Positions 1-13,116 of a stretch of 64,000 bases of DNA are shown here, piece by piece. Below the pieces are notes generated by a model that worked only from the letters and a program-made list of their open reading frames with translations, was not told where the DNA came from and searched no databases. The translations under genes and the position numbers were made by a program. The DNA comes from Maea johnstoni (lineage: Eukaryota > Annelida > Polychaeta > Spionida > Magelonidae): NCBI GenBank assembly GCA_963942565.1, contig OZ012686.1:34811699-34875698 (forward strand), read 5' to 3'. Position 1 is the stretch's first letter. Each line of letters starts with the position of its first letter.

Positions 1-590
1 AGGAGGAATTTCATTATCATCACCTTTTCTGCCATGTTAAGATAAGACTAGGTGTTGCATTGCTAATCAATGGAGAAATCCGTTCTTTACACATGCCATA
101 TGGGTTGAGCTGATTTTTTTGTTATTATGTAGATGCCTGCAGCAGGGAAAGTGGGCATCATCCAAGGATTCTGAGAAACATGATCTGTCCCTCATTTTAC
201 ACCTTTCCCCTGTTTAACTCTTCCATCTATCGTCAATGGAGGATTCCATTCATTCGTCACATTCCATATGGTATTAAGGTTGAGCTAATTTTTATGTTAT
301 TATATCGATGTGCCTGCAGCAGGGAAAGTGGGCGTCGACCAAGGACTCTGAGAAGGACCTGCCCCCCCCCCCCCCCCCATATAACCCTTCCATCCCAGAA
401 AAGAACTAGGAGTATATCCTTTATTATCACAGTTTTCTGCTATAGTAAGGCCTGACTAGCTGTTGCGTTGCATCTCATTGGAGAAATCCATTCTTGTCGC
501 ATAAGAAGGTTGTACTGGTGTCTGTGTGTATTAAATGGAAATGCTGCGGCAAAGAGAGTGTGGGCATCGGCTTTATGAGGCCCTGGGTTT
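1..590. repeat. Degenerate tandem repeat, three units
   Basis: Three related blocks beginning near 67, 233 and 475 share TCAATGGAGAAATCC-like starts, a TTGAGCT stretch and an end reading GCAGCAGGGAAAGTGGGC followed by ATC or GTC. Units are about 165-240 bases apart and clearly diverged. A cytosine run (362-380) interrupts the second unit. Confidence 0.65.
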
Positions 591-863
591 CTCAAAAGAG
601 ACCAGCAACCATTTCATACATGTAGCAACATAGGAACTGCTGTCTTGGAACCTTCCTCATGGAGGCATTCTGCTGTTTTCAAGTGAACCTTTTGATGCTG
701 ACAGTGATACACTTTTTAAAAATTAGGTCCTTGGGAAGCAGGCAATATCCTTATATTGTTAAGATATTGTATCATTTAGGAAATAGCAATATATTAACCT
801 ACCCCGAAAGGTGCAAATCCCATAACATGTATCCCTCAGCCCCTGTTTTTTTTTACTCAAGCT

Positions 864-1180
864 TTATTTCAAGCCCTGCTATGTGTCAGACCTCAACTGT
901 GTACCTAGAACATCCTCGCTAAGAGCCTGTCCCAGAATACAAATTTTGGCACCAACCTGCTTCAACGGAACAATCTACTCAGCTTCAGTAATCTCCATTA
1001 AAAGCTGTGTTTCAAGCCCTACTTACATCAGGCCTCAACTGTGTACACAGAATACAAAGCGCGGCATAAACCTGCTTCAAACATCTACTCAGCTCCAGTA
1101 ATCTCTATTAGAAGCTTTGTTTCAACCCCTGCCTGACATCAGGCCTCAGCTGAGTACCAGGAATATAAATGAGGTACCAC
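864..1180. repeat. Tandem repeat, three units of about 110 bases
   Basis: Units start near 867, 1010 and 1118 and share TTTCAAGCCCTRC, TCAGGCCTCAACTGTGTAC, an AGAATACAAA block and ACTCAGCTYCAGTAATCTC. The outer units are more diverged. Confidence 0.65.
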
Positions 1181-1347
1181 CAGCCTTCAGCCTCTATCCC
1201 AAGAGCTGCTGTATTCCCTGACCAGTGTGCAAATGTATCTACTGAAGATGCCTCTGGAGTCTCCAAGCATTTGATAGGGTGTGTGGCGCAATGAAAATGA
1301 AAATGCTACTCACTATATCTGCAAGCACTTTATACAACAATAAACAT

Positions 1348-1462
1348 TTAACCCTTATGCTGCTGGTAGCTAATTTGGCCAACACAAAATGATGCAAAAG
1401 AACAACTGAAAAAGTGACTGTGATGTGTATCAATATCACAGCAACAGGCCTGGAAGGGTTAA
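1348..1462. mobile_element. TTAA-bounded MITE, family A (internally shortened)
   Basis: It starts TTAACCCTTATGCTGCTGG and ends GGAAGGGTTAA. TTAA on both sides with CCCTT...AAGGG ends fits piggyBac-like non-autonomous elements. At 115 bases it lacks about half of the length seen in the copies at 35476, 39612 and 47614. Confidence 0.65.
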
Positions 1463-1879
1463 GCCGACTGTTATCTGTGTCAGTATCAAATCATTCTGAG
1501 TAGATGAGCCATGTGATGTCACAAGAGGTCAATCAGCACAAGGTCAAGGTCACTGTGATCTGATATCACAGCCGGAGCAGGACGGGGACAGGAGGGAAGG
1601 TTTTACCTCCTGAACTTTTTACCTAGATAAGATAAAGATAGCCCAGAGAGGGACCTTGGCAATGTCAATATTTTAGGCCGCAGTCACGGATCAGTGGCGC
1701 TAAGAAAACAGCTCTTCCTCCCTGAAGCACCTTAGTGTATACAATCTCTCAAGGAGGAACCATCAGGGGTGGAGTTGGCAATTATTTTTTATCCTAGTGA
1801 ATGATGAGCAATGATGAGCTCAAGGATTGTTTTGAGAGTCCAGATGGTGTCTTTCACCTATCAGTTTTTTTATGAAATA

Positions 1880-2095
1880 TCACTGAAAATATTTGGAATT
1901 AGTTTATCATCACCTTTTCTGCTATATTGTGGCTATAAGTGGTGGATGGAATCTGGGTTCCTTGCAAAAACCACTACTAAGCCCCAAGTCACAGGCAACT
2001 TTCTCACATACCCCTGCTGGGATTCAAACTCTGATGCAGTGAGAGACAGTGAGCAGTCAGTGGCAATATCTTAAGACCACTAGGCGATCAGGGAA
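1880..2095 (-). mobile_element. tRNA-derived SINE (Ser/Leu-like head)
   Basis: Read on the minus strand, it begins like a tRNA with GATCGCCTAGTGG (box A region) and contains GAGTTTGAATCCC (box B). It is followed by a body with AAGTTGCCTGTGACTTGGGG and a GTGGTTTTTGC segment. The same body recurs at 7985-8070, 29135-29285 and 33040-33235, and the tRNA-like head alone in plus orientation near 47113 and 57558. Box A and box B give internal RNA polymerase III promoter potential. Confidence 0.7.
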
Positions 2096-3726
2096 AGCCA
2101 AGGAAAAATGCTTGTATACAGGCAGCAATCTATTGTTAAAGCCAAGTCACCTGAATCCAAAACAAGACGACTCAAGGGACACAGAACAATGAGGGGTAAC
2201 AAAAGTCCTCTTAAGATAAGAGGATCACCCAGAAATGTTGATGTTAAAGCGCAGAGGATCATACACATTGATCATTCAGTTCTGGTGGCAAAACGTCTTT
2301 AGGAAGATGCATGGAAATAAGGTTTGGCTACAGATTGAAAATCCTCTTCCTAATCATCAATAACAAAGGACTCTTAACTTCGTGATACAATTAACTAGAT
2401 ATCCCTGAATTTGTTTGGCTGCAGTTGGAATGCACTGGTTAAGTCTGCAATAGGCATAACTGCTAAATAATGTAGGATTCTACACTGTTCATCCTTGTTG
2501 CTCATCAAGAGTCTATATTTTACTTATATTTTTCCACATAATTTTCAGTTGGAAAAATAAACCAGACCAATAAACTCCAGATATTTTAATCATCTTTAAA
2601 TCATATTAAATTCCAGATGTTTGTTAGTCCATGCTTTATTCCTTAGTTTTTTCATAGCATCCAAAGAATATATTCTAGAACCCCAAGCACGAAAAGGCAA
2701 ATTTATTGCATGTACGTACTAAATTTCACATTAATCCTCAATTAAGGTTATTCACATTAAATGCAAAACAATGGAATACTAATTGAAGGTTGGGCAACAC
2801 AACTCCTTATTTTGGAAAAATGAGGAAGCTTTATTTTAGATGGACCATAACATGGACTTAGTTAGCACAATAAATGGAAATATATGTTAAGCATCAGAAT
2901 ACAATACATAGGGGCATAAGGGTTAGTGAATAGTGATGCTACTAGTTGGAGGAAAGCAGAATTTGCTGATTTCTAAAATTATCCATGAAAGCCTGATATG
3001 GAAGGTCTGTTAAATCAAACCAAACCTTTTCCCTTAGAAACAGGCTTCATCACCAAGAGATTAAAGTCTTGAATAAATATTTAGACAGACAGTAAGGGAA
3101 AATATGGCATAGGCGGCTCGAAGCACGCTCTGGGCTCCAGGATCCTGCATATCCTGGGTCATATAATTAACACCATCATTTCCCGGGGATCCCACACGCA
3201 GCTGGCATAAACCTAATCAAGCCAATATCTGCCCCTCGTTGCATGTGCAGGAAATTAAACCTGATAAATGCAGAGTAAATAGAAGTAGCAACCATGCTGG
3301 TTTTACTGCATACAAATAGACGATTGCTAATGTGTTTACTTTCTCTACGAAAGGAGATCGAGTGATGCAATATTCACAGTGGTGTGCTCTCTACATAGAT
3401 ATAACCAGGAACAGTATATGATACTGTTCCTGATATAACCTACAGTCTGACAGGACAGCCAGGACGCGTCCAGCCTGTCTTTTAGAAACTGATAGACAGT
3501 TTCCTGAAAACCTCCTTCTAGGACATGCTTGAGTATTTCTATGAAGAATTTTCAATTTTGACTTAATGGGGGTGATAACTGCATTATCATTATCACAAAT
3601 AATACAACTACATTGGTTTACCCTCTGCAGCAAACATATTTTGGCAAAGAATTCTAGTTAATACTGTTTCAACTTCATAATAAACCAAACCTTTGATGCC
3701 CCTTACAACTTTTCTTATTAATGTTT

Positions 3727-4110
3727 GCTTTCTTTTTGCTCCTTTGAATACAATCTACTAATTGGGATTATTTTTTGAAAAATATTAGAATTGGGGTTGT
3801 TAATCCCTGTAGAAACAACAACCTTAAGTAAAATATTCCTTAAATTAATTGCTTTTATAGCAAAATGTATCCACATTGTAGAAACAACAACCATTCTTTA
3901 TGCTCCTTTGAACACAATTCACCAATTGGGATTATTTTTTGAAAAATATTAGAATTGGGATTGTTAATCCCTGTAGATACTACCTTCAGTGTAATATTCC
4001 GTCAAAGTATTGCTTTTTTAGCAAAATGCATCCACATTGTAGAAACAGCAACTTTTAGTCTGATATTCTTCAAAGTAGTGCTTTTTTAGCAAAACGCATC
4101 TACATGTGGT
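3727..4110. repeat. Tandem repeat, about 176-base unit, 2.4 copies
   Basis: Two copies of a block with GCTCCTTTGAA, AATTGGGATTATTTTTTGAA and TGTTAATCCCTGTAGA are followed by a third partial copy. Each ends near ATCCACATTGTAGAAAC. Confidence 0.75.
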
Positions 4111-4216
4111 CGATCAACTATACCTATATTCTAGATGTGTAGGGTTAATGCCATGTGCAGCCAGCCTGGTTTACTAATCATCTCCACACTACAGATATGA
4201 AAAGTCAAAGGTGCTC

Positions 4217-4868
4217 AGCAGATAGATTTCACATTCATCAGAGTTGCTCGTATCTCTTCTTTCCGTATGTTTCAGGAATGCCCAGGATAGGGTCTAGACC
4301 TTTTTCTCAAGACAGAGCAAGACATTTTCCAGTTTAACCAGGTAGTCAGCTGATAGATTTCACATTCATCAGAGGGGCTCGTATCTCTTCTTTCCATGTT
4401 TCAGGAATGCCCAGGATAGGGCCTAGACCTTTTTCTCAATACAGGGCTCGACAGTTTCCAGTATAACCAGGTTGTCAGCAGATAGATTTCACATTCATCA
4501 GAGGGGCTTGTATCTCTTCTTTCTGTATGTTTCAGGAATGCCCAGGATAGGGCCTAGACCTTTTTCTCAATACAGGGCTCGACAGTTTCCAGTATAACCA
4601 GGTTGTCAGCTGATAGATTTCACATTCATCAGAGGGGCTTGTATCTCTTCTTTCTGTATGTTTCAGGAATGCCCAGGATATGGTCTAGACCTTTTTCTCA
4701 ATACAGGGCTCGACAGTTTCCAGTATAACCAGGTTGTCAGCTAATAGATTTCACATTCATCAGAGGGGCTTGTATCTCTTCTTTCTGTATGTTCCAGAAA
4801 TTCCCAGGATAGGGTATTGACCCTTTTCTCAATACAGGGCTTGACAGTTTCCAGTATAACCAGGTAGT
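4217..4868. repeat. Minisatellite, about 131-base unit, five copies
   Basis: Units starting at about 4217, 4347, 4476, 4608 and 4738 share GATAGATTTCACATTCATCA, GTATCTCTTCTTTC, GGAATGCCCAGGATAGGG, ACCTTTTTCTCAATACAGGG and TTTCCAGTATAACCAGGT. Units are highly similar, and the first and last are the most diverged, as expected of an array homogenised by unequal exchange. Confidence 0.9.
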
Positions 4869-5758
4869 CAGGCTGAGCAAGTTGAGCCCATAATCAGGTT
4901 GCCCTGGCAGTAGGGTTGGATACTGTTAAGAGGTACCAGTACTGGTACATGTATCGTTCCAAAAAGTACCGCATCGTACCTCTTCATTCTTTTAGTGTAG
5001 TGCTCAGCAGCCACAACTCCAGTGTTTCAAACAGAATGCACTAATTTGCACCATTTCCTAAGGGTCAATTAAGATTCAATCCTCAAAAACATACATTGAG
5101 CAACAGCACTGTTTAAACTTTTTAAAAGTAAAAACACAAATTGCATTGCAAGGATTTGTTTTTAGCACCAGAAGTGGAGCACACTGGGTGCTTATGCCTT
5201 ACGTTTCAGTAGATTTCTGGTTCAACTAGACACATTAGACCCACTACTGGACCAATACATTAATTTGATAATCGTCAAAAAGCTAGTCTGTGATTAAACC
5301 ATTACTACCGCAGCCTATAAAAGTAGGGCTAGGAATCGTTCAGAAGTTGTAGCTCAATTAATTGCCAAAATCTACGGAGAGATAAATTGATTCGTATCAA
5401 CTAATAAAAAGATTATCAAACTTTTAGAAAAGAGCCAGTCCTCTGCATAAAATATAACGCCATATGAAAGCTATAATTTCAAAAAACAAAAACCAGGATC
5501 ACATTTACCATGTTGCAGTGGCATCAAAGACAAGAAAACAACAGACAAGATAGGCTAATGTCTTAGTTCAAGCATTATAATAGACAGAACTAGTCGCCGT
5601 AGTCGGGTAAGTGAAGAAGGAGGGTTTTCCATAGAAGTTTTGCATTCTTTTACACAAAATCAGCAATGGGGGTGATAACTGAAAATAATTAATTGATGGG
5701 CTGATTGATTTTCGACCAATCCCAGTCCTTCAACAAAAGAAAAATGAAATGGTCTTAC

Positions 5759-5908
5759 CTGGATAAAAGTCATTAGCTTTGGACATCTTTATATTGGCTC
5801 CTGTTTCTTTCTGTATTTGGGTGATTGTCTCGCCTCCCTTCCCAATAATGGCTCCGGCCGCGATGGAGGGCACGAGGATCTTGAGGTGGACATTGTCAGT
5901 GGAAACAC
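5759..5908 (-). CDS. NOVA-like: NOVA-like exon 3, KH1 RNA-binding domain
   Basis: This exon encodes most of the first KH domain. The strand-helix core reads [20 protein letters not shown], with the signature GxxG loop present as GKGG. It continues with [20 protein letters not shown] and ends DFYPG. The match to NOVA1/NOVA2 and Drosophila Pasilla (LIPS-AAGSIIGKGG, QLQKETGATIKLSK, DFYPGTTERVC) is close and distinguishes it from PCBP/hnRNP K domains. KH domains of this family bind YCAY RNA motifs. The acceptor is TTTTCAG just upstream and the donor GTAAGACC begins at 5758, in phase 1. The next exon should encode the TERVC continuation. I did not find it in the remaining 5.7 kb, so it is probably outside the window. 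Confidence 0.93.
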
Positions 5909-7111
5909 CTGAAAACACAGAAACACTTGCTTGAGAAAAGGGGCAAGAATATTTGCAAGATTTTGTAGGGTCTTTTGGCATTCAATCATGAAAGAGCAAT
6001 CAAGAATTTTTCAAAAATACATTTTGATATGAAAATTGTTTCAATTTAGCAAAGAAAGCATTTTTAAAAGAAAAGGTAATGTTTACTGAAATAAATACAT
6101 AGGATATATCAAACTGTGCAAAAGAATCTATGCAATATCTAGGCCATAAGTTCTTATCCAGCAAATTACATAAATACATGTCTATTACAATATATATGAT
6201 GTATATTACAATATTCAGGTAAAAAACAAATTTAGAATTATCTGCAATGTTACATATTATGCAAAAATAACTTGTAAAGACTCCTTAAACTGGGAGAATA
6301 TATTTGAATTCAAAAAGTCGAACCAATCCATAAAATCTCTCATTTTACATTTCTAATAATCGCTTAGAAATGTGCATAAAAACGAGGTGTTAGTAGCATA
6401 AAAAAGACCTAATCTATACCAAGTGCAACCGCCACCAATTGTAACCATATGCTTGATTTGTATTGTTACCTTTGTATAAGGCAACAGTAAATTGAAGCCC
6501 TGCTAGGAGGGGACGGGAAAGCAGTGGTGATAGTGCAAGAACTCACCACTCTTCCTCACCACCTAAAGCACACTTTTTGGCAACTAATGCATATCCCCTG
6601 GTATAGTCATTAATAGGCAGAAAGACATCATTTGGACACTCAAACCCTCAAAAATGTTCCATCAGAACATCAAAATATTTATGTAACAAATTTCTAAAAA
6701 TGTCAATTTAAAGCACATTGAAATGTGTCACCTTTATATAATTCCTATGACAATTTTAGGATGTTACGCCTAATTTCAATGGGCAAATACACGTTTATAG
6801 TAATAATCCAAGTTTATTGTGATCTCCCTTTTTTTAAGTCCTGGCTAAGACTCTACCCCATAAGGCACTTTCTTGAGCCACTATAAATGATCTCAGCATA
6901 TGCTTCCATCAGAAGGATGTTTTCGTTCACCTTTGAATGTGTGCGCACTCTTTGGCATGCTTCTCCCATGGAACTCAGGCCTGGTATATCATCACTTACA
7001 TTCAGACAAATACAAATTGCAAACAATGTGTTATCTTGACTCATTCTTGAGTACGTCAAATTCACCTATAATATTCCAAATCTATACTATTTCATCAGCT
7101 CTATCGATATA

Positions 7112-7416
7112 GCCTCAACCAGCAGGGCATCTGGGCATCAATTGGAAAACCAAACCCTCAAATCACACCCAAGGACACCAGTATTTCTCTTTAAATGTCT
7201 ATTTTAAGCATAATATTCAAGTTTTTCCACCTCAATATAATCCCCATGACATTGCATAAGGATGTTTGCCTTATTTCAACGAGGAAATACATGTTTATGG
7301 TTGTACTCTGAGTATATTGTGGTCTCCCTTGAAAAATAGGATGCCAAAATGTTTTTTCAATTGCCCATATTGGGCACCCAGTTTCTAAATCCTGACTAAG
7401 ACCCTGCCTATCTCTT
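7112..7416. mobile_element. hAT-type MITE (CTTAGCCAG family), degraded left end
   Basis: It shares with the copy at 12805 the block GGGCATCTGGG, the TTGTGGTCTCCCTT segment and the right end CTAAATCCTGACTAAGACCCTG. The left terminal repeat is poorly preserved. Confidence 0.6.
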
Positions 7417-10199
7417 CCTAGTATGCTTCCCTGGTCTAGGAAGAACTTAATCAGACAATGAACATGCTATGAAATATGCCATTGTTCTAAAATATTAGCC
7501 TTAATTTTCAGAGCAAAAACCAGGATGTATCGCTATGAGATAACACTCTGTGTTCCTTACCATGAAATTGGACCCATATTTGCCCAGATAGAAAGGACAC
7601 TGTGCCAGCAGGGTGACTTTTTGGCTCCCTGGTCCACAAAAAATACCTATTTCAGGGGAAAAGACACCCTATCTTTTGGTCAGATTTTTTTGAAAATACT
7701 AATTACAAGTAGATATTTTAAAAAGTTTAATTCTTAAATGATAACTAAGACATTTGTTGAAGAAATAAAGCATATAATTGCTTAATTTGCCAATGTCTAT
7801 GGTCAGTATGATGACTTTTTTTCAGTGAGAGGGTTTGGACACCCTGTTTTCTTGAAACTAAGACCCTGCACTGTGGTAGGTACTGATAAGCTCTAGAAAT
7901 GGCATAGATTAAGAAGTATGGTAAGTGGCAATAACTAATGATATTTCAAACCCCCTTCTTTAGTTAAATTTGGAATTTTGAATGGCCAGTTGTAAGTGGT
8001 GGAGGAAACTGGAATACTCGGCAAAACCACCACATAACCCAAAATCACTGGCAACTTCCTTGGTTGAATTTTGGTATGAGAAAAGGTTCTTTTTAATATA
8101 CATTAAGGTTGATTCATTCAATTCAATGAATCACGCTGTTCTCGCTGTTATGGACCACAGCCTGTTGTTAAGGAGTGAATGTAACATGATGATTACTCTA
8201 TGGCCCTTGACCAACCCGGATCAAGAATCTTCACGAGGTATAATAATAATGGATAATAACCTAGTCATGTGCATATATAGAAGGGTTCCACAGCTGTTAT
8301 TTTCACAATTACACAATATAGTTAAGTTCATTCTATATAAACATAGTTCATTCTCTCACCAAGTTGATTAATGAAACCCTTGGTTTAATGCCATCGCTGA
8401 TCACCAGACAACATGCTTTGATTCCATGGCATGAGGGTTTTCTTAAGTTGGCTGAAGACCATGGATGTCCTCGGAGACAATGTATCCCAAATTTGTAATT
8501 CACAACCAGATTTCCTTCCTTAACCCACAAAAAGTTAACATGAAAAAATTTCTTAGAAATTCCTACCTGTCCAAAAAGAAGGTTTTCAGGACACTGCCTG
8601 TCCAAAAGACGGGCTGGACAGGCCCTGGCTAAGTCCCTGTCACCCATCCAAGCTAATCTGACTACCAAATCCCACATATCCGAGACTCCTTACATGTTTC
8701 GTCTAGAAGTCAGCTTGGCCCTCTAGCAAAAATGTCAGAAGGGTGCCCAGGGTAAACAAACTTCCAGCCATCAATGAAGAACATAAAGAAACAACAGGGG
8801 CTGGCGTGATATTCAAAGATTAAAGAAGAAAGGCTGTTATGCAAAATGGAGAAACGTTTTTGATGAGCTAGGCGCACACTTGATATCACCGGAACATATG
8901 TTGTTATAGGGACTGTATATCCTTACAGTCATGCTTCTTTCAAAAGAAAACCATGTATTCCAAAGCACCCCAAAGTAGGTCTTTAGTCATCTGCATGTTT
9001 TGGCATCATTCGGATACCAGAACCTGCACAAGTCACAAATTCGGAGTGTCAGGTCATCAACATTTTTATGTTATAAAATTGTTTAAATGTAACTTTTAGG
9101 CAAATAACTGAATATTTCTACCATAATACAATTTCTGTCAAATAGTACGCATTTCTCACTAAACAAATTTATACATGTTTATGGGCGTTACATGAATATA
9201 TAGTTTTTCTTTGTAAAATAGGACACCAAGAATTTATGATTGCCAATTTTGGCCAGTTTCAAAATTCTTGTTGAATTACCCCAACCCCTCTTCACCAAAA
9301 GGGTTGACTTTTGGAAATAAGTTTGTTCAGTCCCCCCAAAATCTTCACTGGCCCAAGAGGTTCCAAATGTTTTACTATCAGTGTCATCTCTTATATAGCC
9401 CTAAAACAAATGAACAAAGTGGCCACAAATACAAATATCTTTTATCAATACCACAGCGGTGCTAAATGACTAAAAGATAATTACCAACCCTACAACCCCA
9501 ACCTTTTATCAGCCAGAGATAAAGGTACTTGGTACTGACTTTGGTATCAAGCACTACTAAAAAAGATCACACCTAGAAAACTACTGATTTGGTTTAAAAT
9601 GCATTAATTGATTCTTGGGCAAATGTAATCCTCAAAGATATTGTAACAAACAGAGTGGAAAGATCTTTCTTTCCATCCTATACAATTGGAAAGATATTGC
9701 AGAAAAGGCTTTGCAACAGCGACAGAAAGGGAAAATGCATTTACAGAGCGAGAGACCGTATTAGGTAGACAGGTTTGGATACCCCAATTCTTTGACCGTG
9801 AAAGTTGTGGAAGTATGATTGATTATCATAACTAACCAATCCTGGACTAAAATCTCACTCTGGTTATTTGAATTTAACTAATGCATGTCAGTGACAGTGC
9901 CAAGTAAGGTTGGACTTTCCCCAGGGCGTATGCCCCTACCTTTTGCTGTGGGCCCTTAGATTTTTCAGACAAGGTGCCAAAAATAGTATGTATCATAAAC
10001 AGAAATTCCGTTTTCGACCACTAATTTTCATCAAAATACCTAAAAGTGTCAGACCCTGCCATGTATCACCGACCCAAACAACACTTTTCAAGAGGAACTC
10101 TAGTCATAAAAGGGGTAAATGTAACGGCATTGCTGTCCATGTATTGTTCATACTTTCCTAGGACACAGGGCCTGGTTGCATAAAACATCTCAAGGCACA

Positions 10200-10424
10200 G
10201 AAGCCCTTAGGATTTCCTAAAGGCTTTAAGGTTACTTTCGTCCAAAGCACAAGGATGCAAAGATTTTCAAAAAACCGTCTAAACCAAGTCATGTTGGTAT
10301 TTATTGGAAAGGTCTTGCAGAGTACTCTTAGATGAGTACCCACTTGCCAGGTATTCAGTTATATTTCAGTTTTTTGCATCATTTTGCATTGGCCATGTAT
10401 TAGCCACCAGCAGCATAAGGGTTG
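10200..10424 (-). mobile_element. TTAA MITE family A, inverted, diverged
   Basis: Read in reverse it has CCCTTATGCTGCTGGTGGCT, AAATGATGCAAAA and the TCCTTGTGCTTTGGACGAAAG block found in the copies at 35476 and 39612. The terminal TTAA sites are mutated. Confidence 0.55.
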
Positions 10425-11537
10425 AGGGTCAGGGTTTCCCCTTAATGTTATCCTTAAGGTTACCTTCAGGATAATATTAAGAGATTCCTTGACCATTAAG
10501 TAAAAAGTTAACCTTCAGATGCTGTATGGAACTTGACCCTGCATCTTACAGTTAGCTTTAAAAGTGGATCTGTCAAGTGGTTCATGTATCCGGGTGTGAA
10601 TAAATGTGTGCATCATAACAATGTTAATTAAATAGTGATCCTCCACCACCATCACCAAAAAAGTAAGCACTTGAGTAATAAATGCAATAAGTGAAATGGA
10701 ACTGAAGGGTTAAGCAGGCGGCGAGTTAAAAATCAGTTGTGTTTCTCCTTGCATGGAAAATATGAAGGTCTTGAAGTGGGCGTCAAGGCAGAAAAAAGCA
10801 TGGTAGATGATGGTTAGAGGCAGTTGCATGTTTTAGATCCAAAATGTGTTGCTCCTGCCCTGAAGCCATAACAAGTCAACTTCACTGCAGACCTTGAAAT
10901 ACTCTGTGGCACTGGCACTGATGTCAACATGAGTGCAGTTTGCCAAAATATGTGCAGAAATAATAATAATAACCGTCTCGCCAATTTAAAAAAATGTATA
11001 TGGCAGCACAAAATGTAGGCTTCATTCTTGAGATGGTTATCTGCATTTTGAGTATGATTCAAGACATTGGTATCCGGATAAAATTTGTTTTTACTTTTTA
11101 AATGAATGAAAAATTAATAATATGTGCTACCGATATTCTCATTATCAGGGAACAGGAATAACCATTTTCCAGTTTATAATTCAAGTTTTTTATTTGTTTA
11201 TTTACTAGGTTACTTGGTATGGTTTACCATTCAAATGCATCATCATACTTTGATTTGACTTTTAACTTTTATAATACAGAGAAATGCAAAAATTTGAGGT
11301 AACAAACATCCAAATATTAAAAATGTAGAAATTTTGAATTGGAAGTGTGGGTTTAAAAATAGCACTAAAATAGTTAATAATCATAAATGTACCGTCAAAT
11401 TCTTATAAGTTGGTATAAAGTTTTAAGTATCCATGAAAATCCATAAGTACCAAGGCCTGCAGGGTGAAGACTTGAAACTGTAAAATGCTGTTGAATTAAG
11501 CCAGATGTAGTAGTAGGTAGGATAAAATAAGATTTAC

Positions 11538-11624
11538 CTTCATATATCCCTGATTTGGAGCTGCCTCTAGGGCTCTCAGAGCAGTCACTAGCAGAACCTT
11601 TTACATACTGTTCCTCTCCTTCGC
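11538..11624 (-). CDS. NOVA-like: NOVA-like exon 2, probable cassette exon
   Basis: An 87-base (29-codon) exon between an acceptor reading TTATTAG and a donor GTAAATC. Both ends are phase 1, so it can be included or skipped without shifting frame. Inclusion adds a serine-rich acidic linker beginning EGEEQYVKGSASDCSESPRG between the N-terminal segment and KH1. Human NOVA1, as I recall it, runs almost directly from the N-terminus into KH1, so this linker looks like an extra or alternatively used exon. The frame joins exactly: A from exon 1 plus GC gives Ser, and the final G plus GT of exon 3 gives Gly. Several Ser residues could be phosphorylated, but that is inference. Exon status is inferred from the open frame, splice sites and phases, and no transcript was available. 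Confidence 0.7.
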
Positions 11625-12804
11625 CTAATAAGATCATTTCAAATAAACCAAAATGTTACAGACGAAACAAAAAATCTTAAAGAATTGCATGTGTAGTGCA
11701 ATCATATGATCTAAAATTCTATGAAATAAGACAATGTACAAAAATAAAGGGAAATTTCAAAAATGCAGAAACAAAATGGAAAATCTTTACATTTTGTAGG
11801 TAAAGTTTTCTGCGATAAATAATCCCATGAAACTGGAAAATAAATGGCTTCTCTTTAGAAGCAATTGCTTTGCTTTTGGAGATATCCCAAGAAATGTATT
11901 ACATATTATTTAAAACTCATATGATGTAAATTTTCTGCTTAAATGCTAGCTGCATGGCAGGGACTTAAAATCTTTGATTGTGATTTTTTGTGTTTACAAT
12001 GATAAAATCGTTTCCTAACAAACCATTTTCTTAGTCATGGCTGAAAGATAAAATACCCCCTTCGCCACAATAGACTATTAATGTAGTTGGTATCAGGATT
12101 TTTATCAGGATTTCAACCTTTATCTGGATGGACATTTTCTTGTGATTGCTGTTTTAGGCAGGCATTTCTAAAAAATATTGGCTCAAACCCTGTTGTATGA
12201 TCTACAAGTCTTGATCACACTATTTGCTAACTATTTGGTCAATGCCTCAATGGTCACATTGTTTGTTGTTGTTTTTTCTGATAGCTGAACATTTATTTCT
12301 GCCATGCATTTACAATTGCTTCTATGAGCTGTCTTTTTTTTTAGCAATTTATCATAAAGATGACAAATGCTCTACCTAACCTCAATTTCTACACTGCAAG
12401 TACTAGCCATAAAGATCAATACTTGCTTGTTTGGAAAATCCCCTTCGCCCACAATGCAAACGCTGCATTACTCTGAACCACATCAATAATCTGTGTATTC
12501 GAGCACAGGCCCTAGCTCTACTACTGCACTAATCCATAATGGCAAACCCAGCTACTTAGGCAAAACAGGGAATTAATTTTGTCGATGCAAGAAGGCAGTG
12601 CCAGAGGGAGTGGACAGTGGGAAGTAGAGCGAAGATCAATATGAAGGCTTGAATTTGAAAGATGGATGATTAGATTCTTAAGGACAGATTTACATAAACT
12701 CTGACCACATCTAGTGATATATGGAATAACAGCCTGATATCCTAGCCTTTGACTCAACATTCTATTGAGAAGGCCATCTTAAAAACACAAGACTCAATGA
12801 CATA

Positions 12805-13116
12805 CAGTGTCTTAGCCAGGATTTAGAAACTGGGTGCCTAAAATTGGCAGTTGTAAAATTTTTGGGCGTCCAGATTTTTAAGGGGGATCACAATATAATC
12901 ATTTTCAACCATAAACATGTATAAATCCATCAAAATAAGGCATGATATCATTAAACAATGTCATGGGAATTATAAGGAGATGAAATTTTTTAATTATAAG
13001 CTTGAGATTGGGATTTTAGAAATTCCACACAAAAACATTTGGGTGTCCTGAGGGGTTCTTTTTAAGGGTTTGGGTGTCCAAAAAGGCACCCAGACGCCCT
13101 GCTGGCTAAGACCATG
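12805..13116. mobile_element. hAT-type MITE with 8-base target duplication
   Basis: Ends CAGTGTCTTAGCCAG and CTGGCTAAGACCATG are near-perfect inverted repeats. The flanks ATGACATA (12797-12804) and ATGACATA (13117-13124) are an exact 8-base duplication, the mark of hAT transposition. It has no coding capacity. Confidence 0.85.

Larger units (their letters stand above)
1..5758 (-). other. NOVA-like intron 3 (downstream part), repeat-rich
   Basis: No exon was recognised here. The stretch contains tandem repeats at 1-590, 864-1180, 3727-4110 and 4217-4868, a tRNA-derived SINE at about 1880-2095, and a short TTAA-bounded MITE at 1348-1462. The parts from 2100-3690 and 4870-5758 hold unique-looking AT-rich DNA. 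A region near 3110-3370 is less AT-rich, but I see no domain or splice pair in it. Bases 5325-5725 may be a degraded hAT-like element (weak inverted ends AGGGCTAGGAATCG and CGACCAATCCCAGT). Confidence 0.5.
5909..11537 (-). other. NOVA-like intron 2
   Basis: Intron between the cassette-like exon and KH1, about 5.6 kb. Recognisable content: hAT-type MITE copies with CTTAGCCAG ends (an intact-looking one at about 7112-7416, fragments near 6620-6855 and 8520-8640), a SINE fragment near 7985-8070, and an inverted copy of the TTAA MITE family A at about 10200-10424. The remainder is AT-rich sequence with no exon signature that I could support. Confidence 0.5.

Noticed and set aside
4910-9500. Possible 4.6-kb transposon with TAGGGTTGG-like ends
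   Set aside because: The matching ends are only about 11 bases, there are no target duplications, and the interval contains the KH1 exon of the NOVA-like gene.
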